Source: Diplolepis rosae (taxonomy: Eukaryota; Arthropoda; Insecta; Hymenoptera; Diplolepididae). From it: a stretch of 64,000 bases of DNA. The stretch spans positions 806,001 to 870,000 of the forward strand of contig JAPYXD010000714.1 in NCBI GenBank assembly GCA_030998225.1, read 5' to 3'. Shown here one piece after another: positions 43,527-54,376 of the stretch. The notes under the pieces are model-generated. The model saw only the letters and a list, made by a program, of their open reading frames with translations. It did not search any database and was not told where the DNA came from. Position 1 is the stretch's first letter. Every line of letters begins with the position of its first letter. Made by a program: the position numbers and the translations under genes.

Positions 43527-44324
43527 GAGTGCCAAACTTAAAAAAATTATATCTCAACATTTTCAAGTATCACATTGAAAAAAAACGTGTCGATTATTTT
43601 CGAAGTAAGAAGGCAAAAAAAATATTCCGTCGAAAAAAAAAATGTTGACTGTAAATCTCCCATGAAATGACCCATATATTTCAAGGGCATGTTATAAAAA
43701 TTTCATGATTATATGTTTTATATATCTTATAAAAATGTTTTTCTCAGCAAAAGCAATATTGTAATTTTTCCAACTTTTTTATTTGAACTTTAACCTCGTG
43801 CACTATGTAAGAAAAACATTACAAATCAATGCTAATAATTTGGTCTGATTTTGTAGAAATTTAGCTTCAAAATGAGCCCAAGAACATTAAAAACTGTTAA
43901 TTATCTCGAAAGTTATTTAAAATTTAAGAAATCATTGAAATCTTGACTACTTCTGCATTAACTTCTTCTAAATTCAACAAAACGAATTCATGCAGGGCTC
44001 ATTTTATAAGGAATTTTGATAGCTTTGAATTTAAATAAGTGTATTTGTATTTTTTTATGTTGGCGTGTTGTCCGCTATGACATAGGTTCCTAAAGTATTG
44101 TCTAGTGGATGGATTCGAAGTATAGTACATGAGCTAAGATACCCGCATTCCAGAAAAGTCTTATTAGGCTTTTCAAAATTTCGAGCTTAAGGAAGTGACT
44201 CTCGAGTATTTTAATTTTTCTTTCCCGTTTCCTCTTATTTTATACATGCTGCATAGTGTGTCCTGAACATGCATTCTTGTTTACAGCTATATACACTCGT
44301 CACACCTTATCATCTCCTTTTATA
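43527..44324. other. AT-rich flank with inverted repeat to 35.3 kb
   Basis: 43,527-43,630 is the inverse of 35,312-35,418, starting exactly at the LTR boundary. The remainder has no feature. Confidence 0.55.
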
Positions 44325-45388
44325 AGGTGAATGTCCTAATTAATGACCGTGTCCCAATTCGTCACCAAAATTTTTATTCACCGGGATAACTAATTGATAT
44401 GTTTGTACTAAATATTAATAAAATCATTGCAGAATTTTAAATTTCTCAAACTTAATTATAAAATCTTATATACATGAATTTACGAACAACATTAAATCAT
44501 AATGGAGTTTAAAGTTGCGCGCCTCATCTTTCGTAATGTTTCAAGCGCAAGATGGCTGCGAACAATAACATTCTCGGTGAGTTTGCTTACGTCAAAAGTA
44601 ATTATCGAGACTAATATTGCAATTGGTCATTTGCATAAACTCTAAATTCGAGTGAGAAAAGCTTATACAAGTGAGAAAAATCGCAATTACCCAAAAGGTG
44701 ATTTTTTTGTACATTTTTTCGCGCGGTCAGTAAAAGGTACAATAAATTTATGCGTGACCCTCGATATGACCATTTGCATCAAAGTATTGAAAATGTCTAT
44801 ATTATTCAAGTAATCTAGTATCTTTTTCCAGTAACAGACTGAACAAACATTATTTCTGCATTCAAATTTTATTTCACCGCCCTAACTTTCAAATGGATTG
44901 TTCACTGGGAAATTATTCATCGCAAGTGACTGTGTATTCGTTGTAATGAGAGTAACTAGTGAGAACATAGTTTTTTATTGTACTGATTAGTGACCACCAA
45001 ATAACTATCAATCATTTCTTTGATTTGAATTTATTTGAACCACTTATACACTGATCATTCATCGTGAATTTTGTTACCTAAATTATTCATTTACAGAATA
45101 TCAATTTTGACAATCAGTAAATAGTATTGTAGCTGCAATTAATAGCGGTTAGTAATTGAGTCAAACACTGGTCACTAACACGGTCAACGAAAATATTGCT
45201 GTTCACTCATTTTTGATACATCTTAATTTCGCAAGGATTAAAGTGCAAATGCTTACTTTTAGATGTAGAATATGATACAACGGACCGAGAAAATAAAAAA
45301 TTACAAGAAAAAACAATCTTTATCAATATCAGCTTTTTTAAATTGCACTGTCCATTCCTTACATGGTAACTAATTAGAACATTCACCT
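44325..45388. mobile_element. TA-flanked MITE
   Basis: Inverted ends AGGTGAATGTCCTAATTAAT and AGGTGAATGTTCTAATTAGT (complement, ending 45,388) match at 24 of 28 positions. TA flanks both sides (44,323-44,324 and 45,389-45,390). 1,064 bp, AT-rich, no transposase. Several internal GTGACC/GGTCAC words repeat the end motif. Confidence 0.8.
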
Positions 45389-45587
45389 TATATAGCTTTA
45401 TGAAATTCCCTGGCTGTAGACAATGTTAGGTACTCACCAGGATATGTTATAATGTTGTAACAAACCGTATATACGCGCTACACCACCGTGCCCCTACCGC
45501 GGCGGAGGGGTACTCCCACCACCGTTACTCTCGCGAGTAACCCTACCGACTGCCGAGCCGCGCGCGCAGCTACCCCCATCCTTCACG

Positions 45588-45625
45588 GACGGTATATAAG
45601 GAGGGACGGATCACCCAGATGAGGC
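45588..45625 (+). promoter_or_regulatory. Core promoter with TATA box
   Basis: TATATAAGG in a GC-rich block (45,475-45,660). About 30 bp downstream is a plausible start region (GAGGCAGTTCGACTCAG). Confidence 0.5.
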
Positions 45626-45675
45626 AGTTCGACTCAGGCCGAGCAAACCTAATGGAAAGGTGGTGGATCGTTAGC

Positions 45676-45850
45676 AACTAGTGCCGCGTACAGTACTGCA
45701 CATGAACTACCATTATGTGTGCACGTGTTAGTGCATATACATGCATACGTAGGTTCTTTAAATGTGTTACAGAGAATATATTCAAATATAATTCAAAGGA
45801 AATTGAAGATTTAACGCAAAATTGTGAAAATGTAATTGAAGAGTGAGAAG
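45676..45850 (+). repeat. Dispersed repeat, inverted copy at 20.9-21.1 kb
   Basis: Shares GTGCACGTGTTAGTGCATAT and AGGTTCTTTAAATGTGTT in the same order as the minus strand of 20,930-21,090. Confidence 0.7.
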
Positions 45851-45903
45851 TTAATATCAACTCACTCTTGAATTACATTTGCACAATTTTGCCTTAAATC
45901 TTG
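45806..45903. repeat. Hairpin-forming inverted repeat
   Basis: Two ~45-bp arms around a short centre: AAATTGTGAAAATGTAATT and ACTCTTGAATTACATTTGC are partners. Nearly loopless. Confidence 0.75.
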
Positions 45904-45999
45904 GTTTTGTCGTAATAAGTAAAAATCAAAAACATCTGTAATTTGAATTTTTATTTTTAGAAAATATACATAAAATTATTGTATTAACTTCAATACCTT

Positions 46000-47034
46000 C
46001 AAGCTTAAAATGCCTTATGGATATGTGATATTTAGGAAATTAGCAAATTTTATTGATTTTAGATTTCTGTATGCTTGTGGCTAAAGTACATAAAATTTTC
46101 TTTTTAAAATTTGGAAAATGGTTTTTGGTTTAGAAATTTAAAAAAAGTTCAATTTTAGAAAAATATATCGGTAATTTCTTTTATCATTAAAACCAAAAGT
46201 TCCATAAATTTTTTTTTCTGCGGTGAAAATTGATCGAGCTCAACTTGTTTTGAAACCAAGCGATCACTTTGTCGAGTTGAGATAGCTCTCTTTGGCATTG
46301 TATGCAAGTCTTCTGCAAGTACATCCTTGCTGGTTCCTGCTTCTGGAATATCTTCTTCTGATTCGTTTTTCTGAAATATAGATTAGAAGCATTTAATTTC
46401 CATGAATATTTCAAATTTATTTTGTAGGTATTTTATTCTTATGAATTCTATGTACAAATTGAATGAAAATCGTTTTCACGGTACTTTTATTTTTCACTTC
46501 CTTATCCTTAATTTCTAGCCTTCAAAAAATTAAAATTAGTAGTAACCCTTTTTGTGTTTTTTCTGAAGTCAATTTTTCCAATAGGTACAATTAATCATGC
46601 AGAAACATTTTAATGTTTCTCAAATAAAATATTTCTATTCATAATATAGGGTTTGCAACGACCCTCAAATAATAAATTTCATATTACGTAAATTTGGTTC
46701 ATTTTATTTTAAAATTCGAAAATTTGATGAAATTGAAAAATTCAGATATCCTTTTGCCAGAACACATGTTTTTCCATATAAGCAATTCATTTATATTTAA
46801 CATTTATGTTACAAGATTATGTGTTACATTTCAATTTTTTTATTGTATTGATTTATCAGAATATTTTAATAATAAAAAATATCTGAGCATTACACTGTTA
46901 GAAATGTTCGGAAATTTGCAAAATTTTTATGTTACAAATGTAGCATAAAATTTGACGATGTTTATAATGTTTTTGAGTAAAGCTACCTTAAAAGTGCGAA
47001 AAGTGTACTGAATTTTCTGAAATTTTATTTTAAT
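46000..47034. other. AT-rich interior of the insert
   Basis: No gene recognised. Confidence 0.3.
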
Positions 47035-47420
47035 TTGCAAAGCTGTAACTAAATAAAACTCCAGTCACATGTTTCGGGAAATTGTAGTGGGAATTTCTGA
47101 CATTGTGGAATTTGTATTAGCAATTCATAGCTATTTTTAATTTTATTGTTATTCCTAAGAAAGTTTTAGATATTTTATCGAAGTTTCCTGCACTATTTTA
47201 TGTGAAGTTTCTCACGGTTTTATCATTTTTTCACATTTCCAAAATTTACATTCAAATTAGGGCTCATATGTGTAATATTTTATTTATTGTGCTTAACATT
47301 TTAGAAATAAATATTACTAATAAGAACTCTGATCAGAGTCGAAACGTTTGAAATTATTTAACCTTTTGAGTCATTATTTTTGGATCCTAGAATCATTTAT
47401 TAACAACATCGTATGAAATT
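47035..47420 (+). repeat. Second copy of the 24.9-25.3-kb repeat
   Basis: Same word order as 24,940-25,290, ending TTATTAACAACATCGTATG. Confidence 0.7.
47312..47355 (+). ncRNA. Hammerhead-ribozyme-like motif, decayed copy B
   Basis: CTAATAA stands in the place of CTGATGA. The helix II hairpin (ACTC/GAGT around TGATCA) and GAAACGTTTG are kept. Two core G to A changes should abolish activity. It aligns with copy A and with the better copy at 63.1 kb. Confidence 0.3.
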
Positions 47421-47438
47421 AAAAATATTACTACTTAC

Positions 47439-47697
47439 GTGTGTCCAAAGTCTCGTATGCCTTCTCCAGGTTTTTCTATTTTATGCATCAAAATTTCAAA
47501 CTCTGATAGGGAAGAAACAGCCGCCGGTTTCATGTTCACATCACTTGGACACGACATATCACTACCCGGCGGTAAATTTAACGTCGGAACAGCACCGTAC
47601 TTTAAAAGAAAAGCACACATTTTTCTTCCGACCCCTTCTAGAGGTACACTCACGAACAGCACACTGAATTTCATACTTCGTATTCATTATAAAGCGC
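47439..47697 (-). pseudogene. THAP-domain exon, middle deleted
   Basis: The minus strand starts at 47,697 with MNTKYEIQCAVRECTS: Cys9 and Cys14 form the first zinc pair (C-X4-C) of a THAP DNA-binding domain. About 40 residues including the C-X2-H pair are missing. A shifted frame resumes with the THAP C-terminal signature CAFLLKYGAVPTLNLP and a post-domain stretch to GIRDFGHT. This is followed at 47,439 by GTAAGTAG, a consensus splice donor. THAP domains occur in P-element transposases and in host genes; the repeat context favours a P-like element. It resembles the copy at 52.1-52.4 kb. Confidence 0.65.
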
Positions 47698-48138
47698 AAT
47701 CGCGTAACGATTTGTTGATACTTGTATACAACAGTGGCGGAACTCATATGAAGCCGTTCCCCTTGCCGCACTCCATCTGCTTCCTACAACTAGCGCCGCG
47801 TACAGTACTGCACATGAACTACCCTACGGGGACACCCAATACATTAGAGGTTGACCTGCCCTGGTTCGACTTGAGCGACGTTCCGCGTCACATCCCCATG
47901 GTCGACTCTTGGTGGGAGCTGACATCAAGCGTCAGGTTCCCCTGACTAGGTGTTGATCCAGGCGAAGCCAGGTGGTGACCGATATACGACGCCAGGAACA
48001 ATGTTCCACGGATGGTCCCGAAGGAATAACCCCCAAGCCAAGGTGTTAACTACCGTGCCGAGGGCTGCATGGCACCCCTGCATGCGGGGCTCTGCAGGGG
48101 CTGACCGAATGCTTCCCTAGCTAATCGTGGAAATAAAA

Positions 48139-49272
48139 ATGGAGTTACAAAAATTAAGTAAAAGCATGTGCGAAGAGCTGTTTGGTGGAGAGTTGGACGT
48201 GACGGAGGACCTCGGTGAAGATATGCCTGGAAAACCTCAGGCTAGGCAGCATCGAGATTGTCTGCACCAACTAAACGAAAAAGACTAGTGCAGTCTGTAA
48301 AAGGTGATGGACACCTTGAAGGAAATGGAGAAGTTTTGCAAGACAAAGAAGAACATGTTCCTCCCCATCAGGGAAGGCCTCACGGAAGCCCTGCGGGAGA
48401 TGCAGGTCCTCAAAGAAAGAATGAAGAGACACGATCGCTACATCGAGCACTTCGAGTACCATCTTAGGGATAAGTTGGTACAGAGGATTCAGGAGGCGAG
48501 ATCCCCTTCGAAAGTTGTCCTGGAGGAGGGTACCCAAACTCTCCCTTAGCCCGTGCCGAGGTCCACCCCGGATCCTCGTAAGCGGCTGAGGGAGCTGACG
48601 TTCAGCCCGGAGGTGACTGTCGCCAATAAGCCGGCGGAGAAGAGTCCAAAAACCTCAAAACATCCGCAGGAGTGGGCGGAGGTCCCTCCTAGCAAGGGCC
48701 CTCGCAAAAAGAAATCGAAGACGGCTCCGCGGAAACTAGAGCGCCCAAAAAGGGCTCGCTCTGAAGTGGTCATCATAAAGACTGTGGAGGGGGTTAGCTA
48801 CTCGGCAATTCTGAAGAATCTGAAAAGCCGCGTAAACCCCGAGGAGCTAGGGGTTAAGGTTCGAGAAATTAGGGAGACCAGGACGAAGGATCTCCTGGTT
48901 GAAATTAAATGCGCTGCGGGGGACAGAGGGAATCTTGATTCTGCCTTCCGAGACGCAGTCGGAGAGTCTGGATCTGTCTGCCATCTCGTTCCTATGGTTG
49001 AGGTGCAGATATTGGACGTTGATCCCACCGTGGAGGAAGAAGAAGTTGCAAAAGCTGTCCGGAGTTGCCTACGGGAGGAACCGTATGCGTGTGTAAAGGT
49101 GTCCCTGACGAGGAAGCCCCTCAGAGGCACTACAAAGGCTTTCGTCAGACTGGAGGAAGCGAGTGCCCTAACTTTACATAAGGCGACCCATATTAAGAGC
49201 GGGTGGGTCTCCTGTAGGGTCCGCAGGAAAACGGAGTTGATTCGGTGTAATGCATTCTCTTTTCTCCTCTGA
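48139..49272 (+). pseudogene. LINE (R1-like) ORF1 / gag-like protein, truncated
   Basis: From about 48,139 (MELQKLSKSMCEELFG) a frameshift near 48,260-48,300 leads to MDTLKEMEKFCKTKKNMFLP with coiled-coil character. One in-frame TAG at about 48,548 follows, then a basic linker (KGPRKKKSKTAPRKLERPKR). The conserved block follows: VEGVSYSAILKNLKSRVNPE, VREIRETRTKDLLVEIK, VEVQILDVDPTVEEEEVAKA and HIKSGWVSCRVRRKTELIRC. In R1-clade ORF1 proteins this last part runs straight into CCHC knuckles; here it ends two residues after the first Cys, at a deletion. The role would be RNA binding in the LINE particle. Not functional. Confidence 0.75.
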
Positions 49273-49278
49273 AAAAAA

Positions 49279-49340
49279 ACCGTACCCAACGGTACCCAAC
49301 CGTACCCATCCGTACCTAACCGTGTTCAACTGTACCAGCC
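49279..49340 (+). repeat. 10-bp tandem repeat (CCGTACCCAA)n
   Basis: About six units with increasing divergence toward the 3' side, immediately after the ORF1 break. Confidence 0.8.
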
Positions 49341-50121
49341 CGCATAAACAAAACTGGCGAACAAGCTCGTCCCCTGACCAATGGCTACAGTCATTGACCA
49401 TGAGACGAGGGGGCGGTGCGTGACAACAGGCACACCTAAGTCACGCCTCACCCGGATCTCACCGGGGCAACGTAAACCTAAACATCTCACCGGACAAATA
49501 TACCGACCTGAAAAATTACCGACTGACTGACCCACCAGTACCCTCGGCCCTCTGCATACTACCATGGCCGAGGCACCAAGGGTAGGGCGCCAACGCTCAG
49601 ATACCGCTGAGGGCGCCCCTCCCTAAAACAACCGAGACTAGACCGTGACCGACTAAACGAGCAACCGGAAGAGAGATTTGGGTGAACGAGCCCCCGAGGA
49701 GAATCGGACTACGGCAATACATTGTAAATAGCCGATCTTTTAACCCCTACGATTTTGTTGTGTTTTGTTTTACAGAAATTTATAAATCTCGACGATTAGC
49801 CGGTCCATAAGCCCGAACCACTCAGCCTGTGCTCGCGCAGCCGCGCACCCACTACAATTACACTCACACACACACGCATACACAGTAAATTCGCACACTG
49901 ACACTGGCACACCATGTGTTATTTTATATTCACATTTACACATACACTCCGATTTAATTATTTCAATTGTATGTTCAATAATTCAAGTTTCTTGAATAAA
50001 TTTGATATGTTATAATATTGAATATCCGTTTCCGTTTTTTTCATCACCTGCTCTTCCACTAATACCGAACCCTGGCTGACTGAAGCGTTTGGCAACCAAG
50101 GGGAAAGCAGGGATGTTACAA
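49341..50121 (+). other. 3' region of the composite retroelement
   Basis: GC-rich up to about 49,720, then a CA-rich patch (49,855-49,925), then AT-rich with AATAAA at 49,995. A TTGTGTTTTGTTTTACAG acceptor-like site lies near 49,765. No coding region recognised. Confidence 0.4.
49995..50000 (+). terminator. Polyadenylation signal of the composite element
   Basis: AATAAA about 120 bp before the 3' boundary. Confidence 0.4.
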
Positions 50122-50129
50122 TGTTGCAG

Positions 50130-52082
50130 GATTACATTAACCCAAACATGAATACTTCTAGCTTAGATATTTTAATTGTAACAATATTCCCATCAATATG
50201 TATCCTGGTAATAGATGTCATTTTCTTTAAGAGTAATATTCTTACCCCCCGATCTTCAGATGAATCCAATTCGCATAAACGTTGATCGTAGTTTTGATTC
50301 AGTTTAAGTGAAGAGAATTTGGGTTCAACTCTATTAGAATAATCACTATGTCTGTTGAAAATATAAGGTTGGAATCCTGAAAATCTCAAAAATAGCTTTA
50401 ATAAATATAATACGGTTGAGCCGTGGTGAGCTGAGCTGGCGGTTTTATCAAGGTACTCAGGTTATGGGTGCTCCAAGGTAGCATGTGCCCTTATTTAGTG
50501 GTTTTGCATATTAGTTATAATTTATATTTGTAGATTATTTAAGCTTCATGATTTGAAAAATATAGAAACCTTAACACGCTCATAACAGCGAAAATTTTGT
50601 TTGCAGACATTTCAAATGTAAATGGAAAATATTCCTGAGACGATAACGTAATCGCAGCAAAGGGAATCGCTAATCTAAATAAAATATTTCTAATTCAACT
50701 ATGAGATATTTTCCGATTGATCCTGGAAACTACTTAGAATAAGAGAAAACGTTTAATTAATATTGAATAGATGAGGGATTTGATTTAACAGAAAAAAAGC
50801 GATCATCCCTCGTGGGAAAATTTTATGGCATTCTAAATGTCATACCTGGCTCAAATCTTGGATGTTTCTAGACCGTCTAGTTTAAGGAGTCTAGTCTGTC
50901 TTAGACAACATATAACGCGAGCTAGACTTTAATAATACAACAATTTCTGAGTTTCAATGACTTAAATTTTTTTCACCATTTAAAAAAAAATTTAAGGGTA
51001 TTTGAAATGATCCTAAATAAAAAATCATCACAGTCAGAACAAGATTTTTTTTCTTGTCATCTTGATAGTCTAGATAAAACCAGATCTGATGTTGGTTAGC
51101 CCTATATGACAAAAAATTCCAAGTCTCGATTGCCTATGTTTTCATGCCCACTCTTAAATAATTGAAAAGGTAACTAGTGACTGAATGGTCGCTGGTTTGC
51201 GTCTTGCTTAATTCTCTAACTGAAGACTTTACAAAAATCGATTTTTGCAGCCTTAGGTCCTTTTCCTCGTAACAGGTCACATATGCATTTTAGTAGGGGG
51301 CCATTTTTGTCTTTTTGGGTAGAAAATATACTATTCTTCAATACATGTTTTAAAGACGCACCTTTTTGAGCCTTTAAAGCGAGCTGGATGTTCTGCAAAC
51401 ATCGCGCAGGACAAAAAACGCCGCTTTCCCTCCTTTGGTGCATAATATACTAATAATATTTTTTAACTAAATCAGAAGCAAGAAAATAACATACTTTGGT
51501 GTAGAAAATACGTGTACTCTAGGAATATAGTAGTAGGGAAAGTAATCTAGAAAATATTCTAATAAGTAGGGATACAAATATGTTTGATTGGCTGGTCGCT
51601 ATGTGCTCAAACCGGCATTTGAAAGCTATGACATTCCTCTTCTTGGTAATATAAGTTTTGCTCTTCTGTAGCATAAACGTTTTTTGAAAGGCAGAGAAAG
51701 GTAGAAGATGATAATCGCGAAGGAAAGTCAATTTCAGCAATGCTGATTACATTGTTCGATAGCACAGGAATTACTGGTCAAACAATTACTAGCGCTAAAA
51801 CCCGCATTTGAATCACTGTTGAGTCACTGTAACGAGTGTATTGAAACTGTAGGAGAATATTTTGAATAAAAAAATCGAAAAATATTAAGATATCTTGTTT
51901 CAATTATGTTTTCCATGGCCAGTCTCGAAACTTATTTGTCCCATTGTGTATATCCAAAACATTTTTTCAATTTTGAAACCAAAAGTTCAAAAAAATGTAG
52001 AATCTGGACCAAATTGTTCACATGAACTTGCTACTTTTTTATAGTATCACATATCGTTAAACACTTCCTTCTGCTGGTAAAT
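50130..52082. other. AT-rich sequence, no gene recognised
   Basis: A short GC-richer piece lies at 50,410-50,490. The minus-strand frames at 51,216-51,443 and 51,519-51,740 have no recognisable content. Confidence 0.35.
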
Positions 52083-52396
52083 TGATGTTCACGTCACTTT
52101 GACACGACGTATCACTGCCTGACGGTAAATCCAATATGGGAACAGCACCGCATTTTAAAAGAAAGGCTTTTTTTATAGTAATATTGTTCATCGAAATGTC
52201 GATGACAAACAAAATATTGCCTTTTCACTACTTGTAGGTATTCTAACCTCGACAAGTAAGAGTTCGCGCAAGCTTCTATTCAGCGTTGTCCAACATCACC
52301 TCTCTTTGGAAACCGATAAATTGGCACACATTCTTTCTGACGCTTTTTGGTGGTACGCCCACGAACAGCACACTGAATTACGTATTTTTTATCCAT
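52083..52396 (-). pseudogene. THAP-domain pseudogene
   Basis: Starts at 52,396 with MDKKYVIQCAVRGRTTKK, then a family-typical IYRFPKRG. After an in-frame TGA come a Tyr/Leu-rich helix region and YFVCHRHFDE (the C-X2-H pair). A frameshift in an A-run precedes the C-terminal block CGAVPILDLPSGSD. The second zinc Cys is Arg (C-X4-R instead of C-X4-C). This is more complete than the related copy at 47.4-47.7 kb, whose missing middle it supplies. Inactive. Confidence 0.7.
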
Positions 52397-52622
52397 GATA
52401 ACTTACAGTCACGTACAATGAATTGTTAAATACTTGCAATGATTTGTAAATAACAATGGCCCCTATTGAAAAACGTGACGTAAAAAATTACGTAAAAAAT
52501 GAAGTAAAAAACGACGTCAAAAATGGCGTAATAAGTGACGTCAAGAATTGGAATAGTTTTTTACGTCATTTTTTACGTCATTTTTTGCGTCAAGTTCTTC
52601 TTTAAAAGGCCTTAACAATTTA

Positions 52623-53908
52623 CCAGGGGTGTTAGTTGAAGTTTGCCGGTTTTTTCAATAAAGAAAACACTTAATTCTCAAGGGAATCTCAAAAACTTTT
52701 ATTCAAAGTATTGACCATTGGATTCTACACATTTTGCCCATCTTTCAGGCAAATCGTGGATACCATTCTAAAAAAACTTTTTCTCTTTCAAGGCAAACCA
52801 TTCGACGAGCCATTTTTCGACTTCTTCAAAATTAGTGAAGCGCTGCTCTGCGAGTGAGTGTCCCATCGATGCGAAGAGGTGATAGTCGGACGGGGCGAGG
52901 TCTGGAGAGTACGGCGGGTGTGATAATATTTCCCAATTCAATGCTTTTAATGTGTTCTTCACCACTTTAGCGGTATGAGACGGTGCATTGTCATGTTGTA
53001 GGATAACTTTGCCATGTCTTCGGGCCCATTCCGGCCGTTTTTCGATCAACGCACGATTCAAATTGATAATTTGTTGTCGGTAGCGATCCGTATTCACCGT
53101 CTCACCAGGTTTTAATAACTCGAAGTGCACCGCACCACACTGGTCCCACCAAACACAGAGCATTGTCTTACGGCCAAAGCGATTTGGCCTTGGAGTCGAT
53201 GGGCCGACCTCACCAGGTGAAAGCCATGATTTTTTCCGCTTCGGGTTCTCGAAATAAATCCATTTTTCGTCCCCCGTGACAATTCGATGCAGAAAAGATT
53301 TCCTTTCGAACCGTTGAAGCAGCATTTCACAAATGGTTTTTCGATTTTCCATTAGTCTATCGTTCAGTTGGTGTGGTACCCATTTTCCATACTTTTGGAT
53401 TTTTCCCATGGCTTCTAAACGTTAGAAAATTGCTCCTCAGGTCACATTTAGTATTTGTGCCAATTGTTGTTGCGATTGGGTTGGGTCTTCATCCAATAAC
53501 GCCTGCAATTCCTCGTCTTCGAACTTTTTCGTTGCACCAGGATGTTCATTGTCTGTTAAATCGAAATCTCTACTTTTAAATTGACGAAACCATGTCTCAC
53601 ATGTTCTAATCACTGGAGCATCTTCACCATAAGTTTCTACCAGCAATCGATGAGCTTCAACTGCTTTTTTCTTTTGATGAAATAAGAAAAGCAACGAATG
53701 ACGCAAATGCGATTTACTTGGAACGAAACTCGACATATTCACTGAGGTAAACAACTATGATGCTATTATTTTGGCAGAATGTAATTGTGTATTTTGGAAG
53801 GTTATTGTTCATAGAAAAATATGACATTGATACCAAATCATAGAAATCTATACATATCTCTAGCGACATCTATGAGTAAAACCGGCAAATTTCAACTAAC
53901 ACCCCTGG
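52623..53908 (-). mobile_element. Mariner (DD34D), full length
   Basis: 1,286 bp with inverted ends CCAGGGGTGTTAGTTGAA(G/A)TTTGCCGG (27 of 28 matching), flanked by TA at 52,621-52,622 and 53,909-53,910. Nested in the TGACGT fold-back. Confidence 0.95.
52699..53736 (-). pseudogene. Mariner transposase, full length with three in-frame stops
   Basis: One continuous frame of about 345 codons from MSSFVPSKSHLRHSLLFLFH to CVESNGQYFE, without frameshifts. N-terminal helix-turn-helix pair (AVEAHRLLVETYGED; QSQQQLAQILNVT), GKWVPHQL linker, HRIVTGDEKW (first Asp), ILQHDNAPSHTAK (second Asp) and YSPDLAPSDYHLF (third Asp). I count 34 residues between the last two, as in canonical mariners. Stops: TGA and TAA just after NVT, and TAG after KEKKFF near 52,766. 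The fragment at position 1-350 belongs to the same subfamily. Confidence 0.95.
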
Positions 53909-54376
53909 TATATTTAATCGCCTACTGGATATTGTAATTAAGAAATTCTCATCAGTAAAAGAACTATTATATGATGTAATAATTTATTTCAAAGTGGAAT
54001 GGTCCTTCCGTAAAGGAGTGACATAAAAATGTAAGAGGAAAATAAATAGTACAATATTTTATGTTTAACTTTAGTTTACTGATTCTATAAGAGAATATTC
54101 AATTAAATATAATGAATCGACTATATTTTTCTAATAAGAGTATAAATTAGGTACCACACACAAATACTCAGTGCCATTATTTACAACATACACGCACACT
54201 TTTTCAATATTACTTGTCGAGACGACAGATTCTTGACGTAAAAAATGACGTAAAAAACTATCCCAATTCTTGACGTCATTTTTTACGCCATTTTTTACGT
54301 CATTTTTTACGTCACTTTTGACGTCGTTTTTTACTTCATTTTTTACGTCATTTTTGCGTCAAGTTTTTCAATAGGG

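Larger units (their letters stand above)
45676..47824. mobile_element. 2.1-kb insert flanked by 37-bp direct repeats, holding a THAP exon
   Basis: CAACTAGYGCCGCGTACAGT plus 17 further bases occurs at 45,676-45,712 and 47,788-47,824 with one difference. Removing the insert joins two GC-rich stretches. The left end also matches the dispersed repeat at 20,930-21,090, so part of the 37 bp may belong to the element rather than being pure target duplication. Inside are a hairpin, the repeat shared with 25 kb, a hammerhead relic and a THAP-domain exon on the minus strand. Confidence 0.5.
45458..50121 (+). mobile_element. Composite retroelement with LINE-type ORF1, boundaries tentative
   Basis: A TATA promoter, a LINE-like ORF1 and an AATAAA-bearing 3' end lie in order on the plus strand. 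In one reading the ends are TGTAACA (45,458) and TGTTACA (ending about 50,118-50,121) with ATGT duplicated outside, as for an LTR element. In the other, ATGTTAYAATGTTGYA at both ends (about 45,443-45,459 and 50,113-50,129) is a diverged target duplication, as for a LINE. I found no long terminal direct repeat and no poly-A tail. A 2.1-kb THAP-bearing insert occupies 45,713-47,787. Confidence 0.45.
52461..54376. mobile_element. Fold-back element built from TGACGT repeats, with nested mariner
   Basis: Ends CCCTATTGAAAAACGTGACG (52,461) and GTTTTTCAATAGGG (to 54,376) are inverted. Each arm (about 52,475-52,600 and 54,230-54,365) is a string of TGACGTAAAAAA or TTTTTTACGTCA units in both orientations. 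With a TA inside the CCCTA/TAGGG symmetry, a Tc1/mariner-type TA target is possible but ambiguous. Without the 1,286-bp mariner the element would be about 630 bp and non-coding. Confidence 0.75.
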
